Part shown: piece by piece, positions 56,038-64,000 of the stretch
How the letters are laid out: the number at the start of each line of letters is the position of its first letter
How positions within the stretch are numbered: the first letter of the stretch is position 1
Assembly: GCA_036262035.1 (NCBI GenBank)
Contig: DATAJS010000032.1
Coordinates: 310,001-374,000 of the forward strand
From: Burkholderiales bacterium
GTDB taxonomy: Bacteria; Pseudomonadota; Gammaproteobacteria; Burkholderiales; SG8-41
Length of the DNA: 64,000 bases
Direction: 5' to 3'
Position numbers and translations under genes: made by a program
The notes under the pieces: model-generated
What the model was told of the DNA's origin: nothing
Database searches by the model: none
Seen by the model: only the letters and a program-made list of their open reading frames with translations

Positions 56038-56324
56038 GCGAGCGGCCTGCGCACATCCTCGAAGCCGCCGAGTGGGGACGCTTGAACTTCCTCGAAGCTC
56101 GCGATGGTCGCGAGGCAACGATGCAGTTTGCTCGACGCACCTATGCCGCCTATCGGCACACGCTGCGCTACGGCTTCGGCATGCCTGGCCGGCGCGCCAT
56201 CAAAGGAGACCGCCGCGGCGGCCGCGGCCTGTTCATGCGTCGCCAAATGATCGAGTCCTGCATGGTGCTGCGCTGGTACCTGCGCGCGTACAAGCCTGTA
56301 GAGCACGAGGTCGAGAGCGCATGA
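56034..56324 (+). CDS. Small protein of phage-like cassette
   Basis: A 96-residue basic protein with no recognised family. It contains ARRTYAAYRHTLRYGFGMPGRRAIKGDRRGGRG and ends KPVEHEVESA. GTG at 56034 overlaps the DUF4326 stop (TGA) and its own stop overlaps the next start (ATGA), so three genes are coupled. Basic Arg/Gly-rich content would fit nucleic-acid contact, but no motif supports it. Confidence 0.55.
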   Translation: MSERPAHILEAAEWGRLNFLEARDGREATMQFARRTYAAYRHTLRYGFGMPGRRAIKGDRRGGRGLFMRRQMIESCMVLRWYLRAYKPVEHEVESA

Positions 56325-56530
56325 GCGACTACACGTGGACGCCGCGCCGCCTCTTCGGCTACGTCGAGTTCGTCGAGACCATGCGCGTCGAGGGTGACGA
56401 TCTCGTGCTCGGCGGATACTGGCGGCACTTCGATCGACACGGCCGGCTGCTGCATGAGTCGGAGCCGGCCGATACTTTGATCTTAGAGGGCGGCGCTCAT
56501 CTTAGACAGCCACGCGCGGAGCGCGCGTAA
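56321..56530 (+). CDS. Small protein of phage-like cassette
   Basis: A 69-residue protein beginning SDYTWTPRRLFGYVEFVETMRVEGDDLVLGGYWRHFDRHGRL with a beta-rich pattern; family not recognised. ATG at 56321 overlaps the stop of the preceding gene. It ends 12 bp before the tRNA-His fragment. Confidence 0.5.
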   Translation: MSDYTWTPRRLFGYVEFVETMRVEGDDLVLGGYWRHFDRHGRLLHESEPADTLILEGGAHLRQPRAERA

Positions 56531-56541
56531 CTTGTTGAATT

Positions 56542-56591
56542 TGGGGTGGCTGATGGGACTCGAACCCACGACAACCGGAATCACAATCCGG
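56542..56591 (-). tRNA. Partial tRNA-His (3' half), probable att site
   Basis: On the minus strand this holds the tRNA-His anticodon arm with anticodon GTG (CCGGA-TTGTGAT-TCCGG), variable loop, T arm (GTGGG-TTCGAGT-CCCAT), acceptor half CAGCCAC, discriminator C and an encoded CCA. The 5' acceptor and D arm are absent: sequence upstream (56592 onward) does not pair. Integrases often target such tRNA 3' ends, so it is read as the attachment-site copy left by element insertion, not a functional gene. Confidence 0.8.
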
Positions 56592-56593
56592 TG

Positions 56594-57058
56594 TTCCAAA
56601 AGACGAGTCCGTCTGGATAGGTGTGCTGCGACACGTTGGCGCGTCCATAAGCGCCGACGAAGCCGAGTGCGTTTGCCTTGGTCAAGAGCTGAAACCAATC
56701 GGCGCAATTCCTCGCAGTACTCGGCGCGTTACAGGCGTCAGACCCGGCCCGTTGCGCCGACTTGGAGCCGCAGTCCGTTCGAGCGCGCCGTTCGTGGCGG
56801 ATGGTCGTGTGTTGACCTTCCGCCGCGAACCGGGTTTCGCGCTCGAACGGACGTGGGTTGCGGCGACCAGGAGGCGCGGCGGGTCGGGTCTGATGCCGCA
56901 TCGTCGCACAGCACGACAGACTGAGGCTTCAAAGGCGCGGTGCGCTTGCGCGCACCCTACGGTCCTTCGTGGATGCGCCGCGGTGAAGGGACCCAAGAGG
57001 CGCGGTGCGTTACGCCGCGTTGCGGCCAACGCGCCCTACGCCGCGATCGCCCGAGGGG
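56594..57058. other. Gene-free region holding the right inverted repeat
   Basis: After the tRNA fragment there is unassigned sequence to 56733, then the right 228-bp inverted repeat (56734-56961) and further TAGGGTGCG-type repeats to about 57050. Nothing else is supported. Confidence 0.55.
56734..56961 (-). repeat. 228-bp inverted repeat, right copy
   Basis: Reverse-complement partner of 55078-55305, identical in length. It begins GGCGTCAGACCC on the plus strand. The 1.43 kb between the copies is the mobile-element remnant. Confidence 0.88.
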
Positions 57059-57643
57059 TTAAGCCGTCTTCTCCGCGGCGTGAGGGGCGAGGCCCGCGGT
57101 GGTATCCGCCAGCACTTCGCTGTGGCCGATCCCGAGCGTCTTGATCCAGCGCTGCTGGCCGAGCGTGAGCGCGACGAAGAAACCCAGCTCGACGAGCTCG
57201 GGCACGCTGAAGTGCTCGTGCAGCCTCGCCCACAGCGCGTCGTCCGCGATGTCGGAGTTCCAGGCGATCGCGCTGGTGTAGGTGAGCGCGGCTTTCTCGC
57301 GCTCGGTGAACCTGGTCGACGTCTCGAACTTGAGCAGCTCGTCGTACTGCTCTTCCTTCAGGCCTTTCCGCCCAGCCTGGGCGGATCGCTGCACCCCTCA
57401 ATACTCGCAGTCGATCGACTTCGAGACGTAGACGCGGCACAGCTCCTTGACGTTGTGATCGCACACGCCGTTGCGGAACGTGAGGTCCCACGCTTCGGAG
57501 AATGCGCGCAGCACGGTGGGGACGTTCGCGCGGATCGCCTGGCTCTCGGGGCGCGGCGTGCCTTCCCTGCGCGCGAGGTCGAGATACGCGGCGACCTCGG
57601 GATCGGTGATGGTCTTCGGATCGACGTACGGTATGCGGGGCAT
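57059..57643 (-). CDS. Probable selenoprotein of the AhpD/carboxymuconolactone decarboxylase family
   Basis: A 194-residue reading frame that is continuous except for one in-frame TGA at 57398-57400 (codon 82). Before it: LTFRNGVCDHNVKELCRVYVSK, then SIDCEY; after it: GVQRSAQAGRKGL and later STRFTEREKAALTYTSAIAWN, which is the AhpD/CMD pattern. Relatives have CxxC at this place, so the TGA replaces the second Cys (Cys79-x-x-TGA82), giving CxxU if read as selenocysteine. A perfect hairpin starts 12 nt after the TGA, like bacterial SECIS elements. AhpD-like selenoproteins are known. The alternative is a nonsense mutation or two genes. GGAG precedes the ATG at 57643. Confidence 0.78.
57367..57385 (-). 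promoter_or_regulatory. SECIS-like hairpin after in-frame TGA
   Basis: On the minus strand, TCCGCCCA-GGC-TGGGCGGA forms a perfect 8-bp stem. With the last A-T pair opened, the loop is AGGCT, resembling the AGGUCU loop of the E. coli fdhF element. It starts 12 nt after the TGA (11 nt in fdhF). The element lies inside the coding frame, as required in bacteria. Confidence 0.7.
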
Positions 57644-57656
57644 GGAATCTCCGTGG

Positions 57657-59057
<1,401 letters not shown>

Positions 59058-59104
59058 GGAAACGATGCTAGCACGGCACGGTCGCGCCGGCCTCATGACG
59101 ACAC

Positions 59105-59121
59105 GTATCACCTCGTGATAC
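59105..59121. promoter_or_regulatory. Palindromic operator, probably for the MarR regulator
   Basis: GTATCAC-CTC-GTGATAC is a perfect 7-bp inverted repeat with a 3-bp centre, ending 9 bp before the marR ATG and 48 bp before asnS. The size and position fit MarR autoregulation. Confidence 0.72.
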
Positions 59122-59130
59122 TTTTCGGTC

Positions 59131-59538
59131 ATGACGCTCAGGAAAAAGGATTACGAGACCCTGTCCGACTTCAGGTACCAGCTGCGCCGCTTCCTGCGCT
59201 TCTCCGAGGACGTCACGCACCGGGAAGGCGTGACGCCGCTCCAGTACCTGCTGCTGCTGCACATCAAGGGCTATCCCGGCCGCGAATGGGCCACCGTCGG
59301 CGAGCTCGCCGAACGGCTGCAATCGCACCATCACGGCACGGTGGCTCTGGTGACGCGCTGCGAGAGCCTCGGCCTCGTGAAGCGCCGCACGTGCGAGGAG
59401 GATCGGCGGCGCGTCGAGGTCCATCTCACCGCGAAAGGCGAGCGCTGCGTCGAGGCGCTCGCGTCGCTGCATCGCTCGGAGCTGCTCGCCGAGCGGCTGA
59501 TGCCGCAGCTCGCGGCGCTGAAGACCGGGAATTCTTAA
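59131..59538 (+). CDS. MarR-family transcriptional regulator
   Basis: A 135-residue winged-helix regulator: helical start ([33 protein letters not shown]), wHTH with [31 protein letters not shown], and a wing with [20 protein letters not shown] (DxRxxxxxLT-type motif). It probably binds the palindrome just upstream and represses itself and perhaps a nearby gene. Ligand unknown. It ends 3 bp before the stop of the convergent gene 59542-60852. Confidence 0.92.
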   Translation: MTLRKKDYETLSDFRYQLRRFLRFSEDVTHREGVTPLQYLLLLHIKGYPGREWATVGELAERLQSHHHGTVALVTRCESLGLVKRRTCEEDRRRVEVHLTAKGERCVEALASLHRSELLAERLMPQLAALKTGNS

Positions 59539-59541
59539 GCT

Positions 59542-60852
59542 TCAGCGCAGCAGCGGCGCGCGCGCGACCCTCGTCTCGATATCGGCGACGACGTTGTTGT
59601 ACGCGGGCGCCCCGACCCCGCCGTAACGCTTCCTGAACTCGGGCTCGGGGATGTTCTCCGCGAGGTCCTTGTGCGGGGGCATGAAGTCGGCCTCCTTCAC
59701 GCCGGCCGCGATGCCGCGCTGGATCTTCTGCGGCGATTTGACCGCGAGCGAGCCGAAGCGCGCGCCGGCCTTGTCGGCCACGAGGTCCTGGAAGCTGAAA
59801 CCTTCGCGGTCGCGGTCGAAGCGCTTCGCGTCGTCGACTTCCTTGCGCACGCCGATGGCGTCGGACAGCGCGCTGCCGCCTTCGAGCGCGAGCGCGGCGG
59901 AGACGAGGAAGTGCTTGGCGAGATCGTCGCGGCCGCCCAGCGTCACCGTCACCGGCACCGGCGCCGGCCACGACGCGGCGGCCGGGATCAGCGTCGACAG
60001 GCTGCGGTCGGTGGCGAAGAACGCGAGCGTGATGATCGCGGCGCGGTTCTCCTTCGCCGCGTTGCCTTCCGCCGAGCGCTGCTGCGCGAGCCTGAAGAGC
60101 GGCGTCATGAGCTCGGCGAGCGACATCGAGTTGCGGCGCCGCGCGCCCTCGACGGTCTGGAAGAGGCGCGCCGAATACGCGCGGAAGCGCTCCTGGTCGT
60201 CCTGGCTGGTCAGCGTCGACAGGGCGCGCTTCACGAGGTCCTGCCGCCATTCGTAGACCACCTTGACCTGGGAATCGGTGAACGCGACGTGCTTCACCAT
60301 GTCTTTCGCCACCCGGCCCTGCTCGCCCGCGCCGTAACGCTCGAGGATGCGCTCGAGCGCGTAGTCGGCGAGGAAGGACGGTACGCGCACCGCACCGAGC
60401 TTGAGCTTGTCCACGACCGGCAGCCCCGGCGACTCGCGCACCACCGCCTGCACGTTGAGCCACGGCCCGAACGGGCTCGACGGCACCGGCACGCTCGCGT
60501 GCACGACCGCCGCGCCGGGATGCAGCGCCACGCGCGCCGCGGCCTGGTGGAAGCGGCGGGCGGCGTAGTTCACGACGAGGTTCACCTCGTCTTCGCTGGC
60601 GACCAGCGTCTGCACGCCGCCCTCGCCGACAGTGCGCGGGTCGTGGCTCTCGATGAACTCCTGGGCTTTCTCGTAGCTCTGCTGCGAAAGGTCGCCCTCG
60701 TACACCACGCGGGGCGCGTCGTCGAAGCACATCCACAGCGCGCCGACCGCGGCGAGCGGCAGCGCGAGCGCGATGAAGACGACGACTTTCAGCCAGCGTC
60801 TTTTCGACGGGCGCCTGCGATGGACGCGATGCGTGCGGGAACGGTGCTGCAT
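59542..60852 (-). CDS. Single-span membrane protein of unknown function, paralogous to 2439-3608
   Basis: A 436-residue protein with a basic N-terminus and one transmembrane helix (LKVVVFIALALPLAAVGALWM), then a long periplasmic domain. Its last 170 residues share the pattern of 2439-3608: NRAA, GRDDLAKH, SAALAL, GFSFQDLVADKAGARF and FRKRYGGVGAPAYNN. The two differ in their N-terminal membrane parts. No catalytic motif is seen. It lies convergent with marR. No palindrome is present upstream. Confidence 0.7.
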   Translation of the reverse strand: MQHRSRTHRVHRRRPSKRRWLKVVVFIALALPLAAVGALWMCFDDAPRVVYEGDLSQQSYEKAQEFIESHDPRTVGEGGVQTLVASEDEVNLVVNYAARRFHQAAARVALHPGAAVVHASVPVPSSPFGPWLNVQAVVRESPGLPVVDKLKLGAVRVPSFLADYALERILERYGAGEQGRVAKDMVKHVAFTDSQVKVVYEWRQDLVKRALSTLTSQDDQERFRAYSARLFQTVEGARRRNSMSLAELMTPLFRLAQQRSAEGNAAKENRAAIITLAFFATDRSLSTLIPAAASWPAPVPVTVTLGGRDDLAKHFLVSAALALEGGSALSDAIGVRKEVDDAKRFDRDREGFSFQDLVADKAGARFGSLAVKSPQKIQRGIAAGVKEADFMPPHKDLAENIPEPEFRKRYGGVGAPAYNNVVADIETRVARAPLLR

Positions 60853-60931
60853 AGGAAGGCCATCTTAGCGTGCGCCCGGGGGCGGCACTAGCGTAGGGTC
60901 AGGACATTTGCCCTGCCCGTCCGACGGGATG

Positions 60932-61390
60932 CTAGCCGGCGCGCGCGAGCTCGCGCTCGATGTTGGCGATGTTGGTGCGATGGGTCCGGATGCGCTCTTC
61001 GTACTGCTTGACGACCGCCGGTACGGTCGCGCCGACGCGCGCCTCTTTCAGCTCGGCGAGCTCCCGTATGGCCGTCGCCAGCGCGCGCCGCTCCTCTGCG
61101 AGCTCGCGCTGGAGGATCTCGCGCCGGGCGAGGTCACGCTTCTTCTGGGTCTTCGCGTCGACTCGCGGAAATTCCGCCGGCGAGGCGTAAGGGTCCGGCG
61201 GCGGCGCGCGGCGCACGTGGCCGCGCGAGATCGGCGTATCGACGCACGCGCGGTCGGACGCCGATTGCGCGTCGTAGCTGAACTCCTTGCGCCCGTCGGG
61301 CAGGGTGCACAGCCACGGGCTCGCCTGCGCCGCGGGCGCCATCGGCACCACGAGCACGAGCAGGAGCAGGACCCGGAACGCACGTCTCAT
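60932..61390 (-). CDS. Exported DUF4124-like protein with coiled coil
   Basis: A 152-residue protein with a signal peptide (VLLLLVLVVPMAPAAQA). A short SPWLCTLPDGRKEFSYDAQSASDRAC region with paired Cys resembles DUF4124, then a Pro-rich link and a charged coiled coil (KKRDLARREILQRELAEERRALATAIRELAELKEA). Similar proteins are frequent in betaproteobacteria; the function is unknown. Confidence 0.7.
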   Translation of the reverse strand: MRRAFRVLLLLVLVVPMAPAAQASPWLCTLPDGRKEFSYDAQSASDRACVDTPISRGHVRRAPPPDPYASPAEFPRVDAKTQKKRDLARREILQRELAEERRALATAIRELAELKEARVGATVPAVVKQYEERIRTHRTNIANIERELARAG

Positions 61391-61442
61391 CGAATGACCT
61401 CCGCGTGATGAGACACGGCCGCCGGGCGCGGGTTCGCGCGAG

Positions 61443-61745
61443 TTACGCGCCTTCGCAGGCTTCGGGGTTCCACTGGCCTTTGCGCATGCGCGTGATCGTG
61501 ACGCTCGAGAACACCCCGTTCTTCGTGAACGGATCGCCGTCGGAGAACGCTTTCGCCTTGTCGCGGCTGTCGACGTTGACCACGAAGAGGCTGCCGATCG
61601 CTTCCTTGCCGTCGTCGGTCTGCGTCGCGCCGGCGAGCACGAGGATCCCTTTCTGGCTCTGGAGATACGCGCGGTGCGGCAGGAGGTGCTCCTCGCGGAT
61701 CGCGGCGGTGTTCGGTTTGTCGGTACAGGTGATGGCCCAAAGCAT
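61443..61745 (-). CDS. YciI-family protein
   Basis: A 100-residue small ferredoxin-like protein: LWAITCTDKPNTAAIREEHLLPHRAYLQS, then ILVLAGATQTDDGKEAIGSLFVVNVDSRDKAKAFSDGDPF, the YciI signature with the His-Asp pair (PHR and DGDPF). Such proteins may have lyase-like activity. It lies 39 bp from the Bug protein gene on the same strand. Confidence 0.88.
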   Translation of the reverse strand: MLWAITCTDKPNTAAIREEHLLPHRAYLQSQKGILVLAGATQTDDGKEAIGSLFVVNVDSRDKAKAFSDGDPFTKNGVFSSVTITRMRKGQWNPEACEGA

Positions 61746-61784
61746 GGTTCTTCTCCCAGTTGTGATGCAGGCGGGGCGCCTGCG

Positions 61785-62747
61785 CTACTCGATCCTGATG
61801 TGCGCGTCTTTGACGACGCGCTTCCATTTCGCGATCTCGCTCGCGAGGAACTTGCGGAACTCCTCCGGCGGCATGCCGCCCACTTCCGAGCTCTCCGCGG
61901 CGAGCTTGGTCTTGAGCTCCGGCGAGTTGAGCGCTTTCACGATCTCGGTGTACAGGCGCTGCACGATGGGCGCCGGCGTCTTCAGAGGCGCGACCACGCC
62001 CTGCCACGAGGTCGCTTCGAAACCGGGGAGCGTCTGCGCGATCGGCGGCGCGTCGGGCCACGAGGCGACCGGCTTGGCGCTCGTCACGCCGAGGATGCGC
62101 AGCTTGCCCGCTTTCGCGTGTCCCAGCGAGACCGAAGGCTGCGCGAGCGTGCTCTGCACCTGGCCGCCGAGGAGCTCGGTCATCGATTGCGCGGCGCCTT
62201 TGTACGGCACGTGGACCATGTCGAGCTTGGCGGTGACGCGGAAGAGCTCGTACGCGAGATGGGCGCCGCCGCCGGTGCCCGAGCTCGCGTAGTTGAGCTG
62301 GCCCGGCTTCGCGCGTGCGAGCGCGATGAATTCCTTGACGCTCTTCGCCGGCACCGCGGGATGCACGACCAGGAAGTACGGGTTGTGCGAGGTCATGGTG
62401 ATCGGCGCGAAATCGCGCAGCGGGTCGTACGGCAGCTTCGCGTGCGTCGCGGGATTGGTGCCGAGCGTGCTGATCGTGCCGAAGAAGATCGTGTAGCCGT
62501 CGGGCGGCGCCTCCTTCGCCATGGTCGCGGCGATGATGCCTCCGCCGCCGGCGCGGTTGTCGATGATCATCTGCTGGCCGAACGCGTCGGAGAGCTTCTG
62601 CGCGAGCGAGCGCGCCATCATGTCGGTGGCACCGCCCGGCACGAAGCCGACGATGCCGCGGATGGGTTTGACGGGATACGGGGCTTGCGCGGCGGCGCCG
62701 GCCGCGGCGAGCGCAAGCGCCGCTGCGGCGGCAATACGAAACATCAT
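61785..62747 (-). CDS. Tripartite tricarboxylate transporter substrate-binding protein (Bug/TctC)
   Basis: A 320-residue periplasmic protein: signal peptide (RIAAAAALALAAAGAAAQA), YPVKPIRGIVGFVPGGATDMMARSLAQKLSDAFGQQMIIDNRAGGGGIIAA, then YASSGTGGGAHLAYELF and HVPYKGAAQSMTELLGGQVQ. Bug proteins are greatly expanded in Burkholderiales; orphan members like this one (no TctA/TctB nearby) bind diverse carboxylates. Confidence 0.95.
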   Translation of the reverse strand: MMFRIAAAAALALAAAGAAAQAPYPVKPIRGIVGFVPGGATDMMARSLAQKLSDAFGQQMIIDNRAGGGGIIAATMAKEAPPDGYTIFFGTISTLGTNPATHAKLPYDPLRDFAPITMTSHNPYFLVVHPAVPAKSVKEFIALARAKPGQLNYASSGTGGGAHLAYELFRVTAKLDMVHVPYKGAAQSMTELLGGQVQSTLAQPSVSLGHAKAGKLRILGVTSAKPVASWPDAPPIAQTLPGFEATSWQGVVAPLKTPAPIVQRLYTEIVKALNSPELKTKLAAESSEVGGMPPEEFRKFLASEIAKWKRVVKDAHIRIE

Positions 62748-62795
62748 GCTGAATCCTCGGAGTGAAGCGGGGATTCTAGCGGCTTAACGGCGTGT

Positions 62796-62826
62796 TTAAC
62801 CGCCAGGGACGCAAAGGACGCAAAGG
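62796..62826 (+). repeat. Inverted repeat, left end of repeat cluster
   Basis: TTAACCGCC(A)GGGACGCAAAGG with a further GACGCAAAG pairs with 63217-63247 (rev. comp.) over about 28 bp. The pair bounds the tandem elements. Confidence 0.7.
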
Positions 62827-62835
62827 AAAACCAAG

Positions 62836-63141
62836 AACGTCATCCCCGCGCGGGCGCGGGATCCATGTTGACGTTTTCGCAAAGTTCAAAATGGATTCCC
62901 GATCACCCCCGCTATCGCGGGTCGGGAATGACGAAAAAGAACGTCATCCCCGCGCAGGCGGGGATCCATCTTGACGTTGAAGCAAAGTTCAAAATGGATT
63001 CCCGATCCCCTCCGCCATCGCGGGTCGGGAATGACGAAAAAGAACGTCATCCCCGCGCGGGCGCGGGATCCATGTTGACGTTGAAGCGCAGCCTCGAATG
63101 GATTCCCGATCACCTCCGCTATCGCGGGTCGGGAATGACGA
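62836..63141. repeat. Three tandem approximately 100-bp dispersed-repeat units
   Basis: Units at 62836-62939, 62940-63042 and 63043-63141 each start AACGTCATCCCCGCG and end CGGGTCGGGAATGACGA, so each is itself an imperfect palindrome. Internal text (GGATCCAT.TTGACGTT, CAAAATGGATTCCCGATC) is highly similar. They are MITE-like units, not CRISPR: spacing is zero and the units are too long. Confidence 0.85.
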
Positions 63142-63155
63142 TTTTTTCGCCTTTC

Positions 63156-63202
63156 CTCTGCGCGCCTCTGCGCGCCTCTGTGCGCCTCTGTGCGCCTCTG
63201 CG
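63156..63202. repeat. 10-bp tandem repeat
   Basis: The unit CGCGCCTCTG/TGCGCCTCTG occurs four times in 63161-63200 with partial copies on both sides. It is next to the larger tandem units. Confidence 0.8.
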
Positions 63203-63216
63203 TTTAAACACGCCTT

Positions 63217-63247
63217 TACTTTGCGTCCTTTGCGTCCTTGGCGGTCA
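63217..63247 (-). repeat. Inverted repeat, right end of repeat cluster
   Basis: CTTTGCGTCCTTTGCGTCCTTGGCGGTCAA pairs with the left end at 62796-62826. Its last bases overlap the stop of the prpE gene. Confidence 0.7.
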
Positions 63248-64000
63248 ATCGCTTTTAAGGGCCGCCCGGATCTGCTCGAGCGCCGAGGGGTCTTCGATCG
63301 TGGTGAGGTCGCCCGGGTCGCGGCCTTCGGCGAGGGCCTGGATGGAGCGGCGCAGGAGCTTGCCCGAGCGCGTCTTGGGCAGCAGCGACACGAAGTGCAC
63401 GCGCGACGGGCGGCCGAGCGCGCCGAGCTGGCGGTCGACCGCCTGCATCACCGCCTGTTCTTCGAGCGCCCTCGCGCGATCGTCGGTGATGCGGCTCGTG
63501 TCCTTCAGCACCGCGAACGCGAGCGGCATCTGGCCTTTCACCGGATCGGCGACGCCCACCACCGCGACCTCGGCGACGTTGGCGTGGCTCTGCACCGCTT
63601 CCTCGATCTCGCGCGTGCCGAGCCGGTGGCCGGCGACGTTGATCACGTCGTCGGTGCGGCCGAGGATGTAGTGATAGCCGTCGTCATCGCGTATGCCCCA
63701 GTCGAACGTCGAGTACACCTGCCTGTCGCGGAAGCTCGTGAAATAGGTGTTGACGAAGCGCTCGTCATCGCCCCACACCGTCGTCATGCAGCCCGGCGGC
63801 AGCGGCGGAAAGATCGCGACCACGCCTTTCTCGTTCGGCGCGGCTTCGGCGGCGTCGGACTCGCGCAATAGCTTCAGATCGTAGCCGTAGACCGTGAAGC
63901 CGGGGCTGCCGAAGCGGATCGGCGTCTTCTCCACGCCGTGCACCGCCGAGAGGATCGGCCAGCCGGTCTCGGTCTGCCAGTAGTGGTCGATCACCGGCTT
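63245..64000 (-). CDS. prpE: Propionyl-CoA synthetase (C-terminal part; 5' end beyond window)
   Basis: About 251 visible residues of an AMP-forming acyl-CoA synthetase of the PrpE type: DHYWQTETGWPI at the edge, then FPPLPPGCMTTVWGDDERFVNTYF, GRTDDVINVAGHRLGTREIEEAV with the hinge Asp/Lys region, SHANVAEVAVVGVADPVKGQMPLAF, and the catalytic-Lys motif LPKTRSGKLLRRSIQALAEGRDPGDLTTIEDP, typical of PrpE. It makes propionyl-CoA from propionate, ATP and CoA. The start lies outside the window. Confidence 0.9.
   Translation of the reverse strand, partial: KPVIDHYWQTETGWPILSAVHGVEKTPIRFGSPGFTVYGYDLKLLRESDAAEAAPNEKGVVAIFPPLPPGCMTTVWGDDERFVNTYFTSFRDRQVYSTFDWGIRDDDGYHYILGRTDDVINVAGHRLGTREIEEAVQSHANVAEVAVVGVADPVKGQMPLAFAVLKDTSRITDDRARALEEQAVMQAVDRQLGALGRPSRVHFVSLLPKTRSGKLLRRSIQALAEGRDPGDLTTIEDPSALEQIRAALKSD

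Noticed and set aside
56542-56591. Complete tRNA-His gene
   Set aside because: Sequence 5' of the anticodon arm cannot form the D arm or pair with the acceptor strand.
55078-56961. Classical insertion sequence
   Set aside because: No transposase and no short terminal inverted repeats with target duplication are visible; the 228-bp repeats and integrase remnant point to another origin.
57059-57643. Two separate short CMD genes instead of one
   Set aside because: The frames are the same, the family pattern runs through the TGA, and the second piece has no ribosome-binding site at its GTG; a single Sec-containing gene explains more.
62836-63141. CRISPR array
   Set aside because: The repeat units are about 100 bp, directly joined, and have no distinct spacers or nearby cas genes.

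Overview
The window is GC-rich and densely coded, with Gram-negative envelope genes throughout. A tripartite-tricarboxylate (Bug/TctC) binding protein, a PrpE-type propionyl-CoA synthetase, PHB-related genes and FixL/FixJ-like two-component systems suggest a betaproteobacterium near Burkholderiales or a related uncultured lineage. This placement is an inference from gene content, since no rRNA or marker phylogeny is available here.

Layout. 1-4.5 kb: exported proteins of unknown function (DUF3300, a Gly-rich protein, DUF2092, a membrane protein, MipA/OmpV). 4.6-7.1 kb: cupin, DUF1330-like protein, K+ channel. 7.1-12 kb: solute-binding protein, GH63-like glucosidase, DUF2254. 12-15.6 kb: a Pqi (MCE) lipid-transport operon with pqiA split in two. 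15.6-19.4 kb: envelope proteins and a GAF histidine kinase/FixJ-type regulator pair with the remnant of another kinase. 19.5-25.5 kb: RND efflux operon. 25.5-27.7 kb: fabI, an RRM protein and an unknown protein. 27.8-34.5 kb: pflB-pflA with an AspT-type antiporter, CBS protein and GntP permease. 34.6-43.5 kb: an eight-gene run (periplasmic protein, PHA-synthase-like DUF3141, phosphotransacetylase, acetate kinase, two CoA-transferase subunits, PPK2, SulP). 43.6-47.5 kb: receiver protein, AI-2E permease, outer-membrane protein, SYLF protein and a divergent exported protein. 47.6-55 kb: 3-hydroxybutyrate dehydrogenase, MscS channel, a MASE1/PAS kinase with receiver, and a GGDEF protein. 55-57 kb: an integrative-element remnant bounded by 228-bp inverted repeats and holding a 3' tRNA-His fragment. 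57-64 kb: a probable selenoprotein of the AhpD/CMD family, asnS, marR, small proteins, a Bug protein, a repeat cluster and prpE (truncated by the window edge).

The main unifying signal is an 18-bp palindrome, consensus ATTGGACCNNGGTCCAAT, found ten times. Its centre lies about 50-125 bp upstream of a start codon of envelope and energy genes: DUF3300, DUF2092 and its divergent neighbour, MipA, DUF3313, fabI, pflB, the DUF3141-pta-ack-CoA transferase-ppk2-sulP run, the SYLF operon and its divergent partner, and a small gene at 50.6 kb. I read this as one regulon combining fermentation to acetyl-CoA and acetyl phosphate, polyphosphate use, possible PHB metabolism and envelope change under oxygen or energy limitation. 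The most likely local regulator is the FixJ/NarL-type response regulator at 17331-18020, the only response regulator in the window with a DNA-binding domain.

A second notable item is the CMD/AhpD-like gene at 57059-57643. It has an in-frame TGA exactly where the second cysteine of CxxC is expected, followed 12 nt later by a perfect hairpin, as in bacterial selenocysteine genes.
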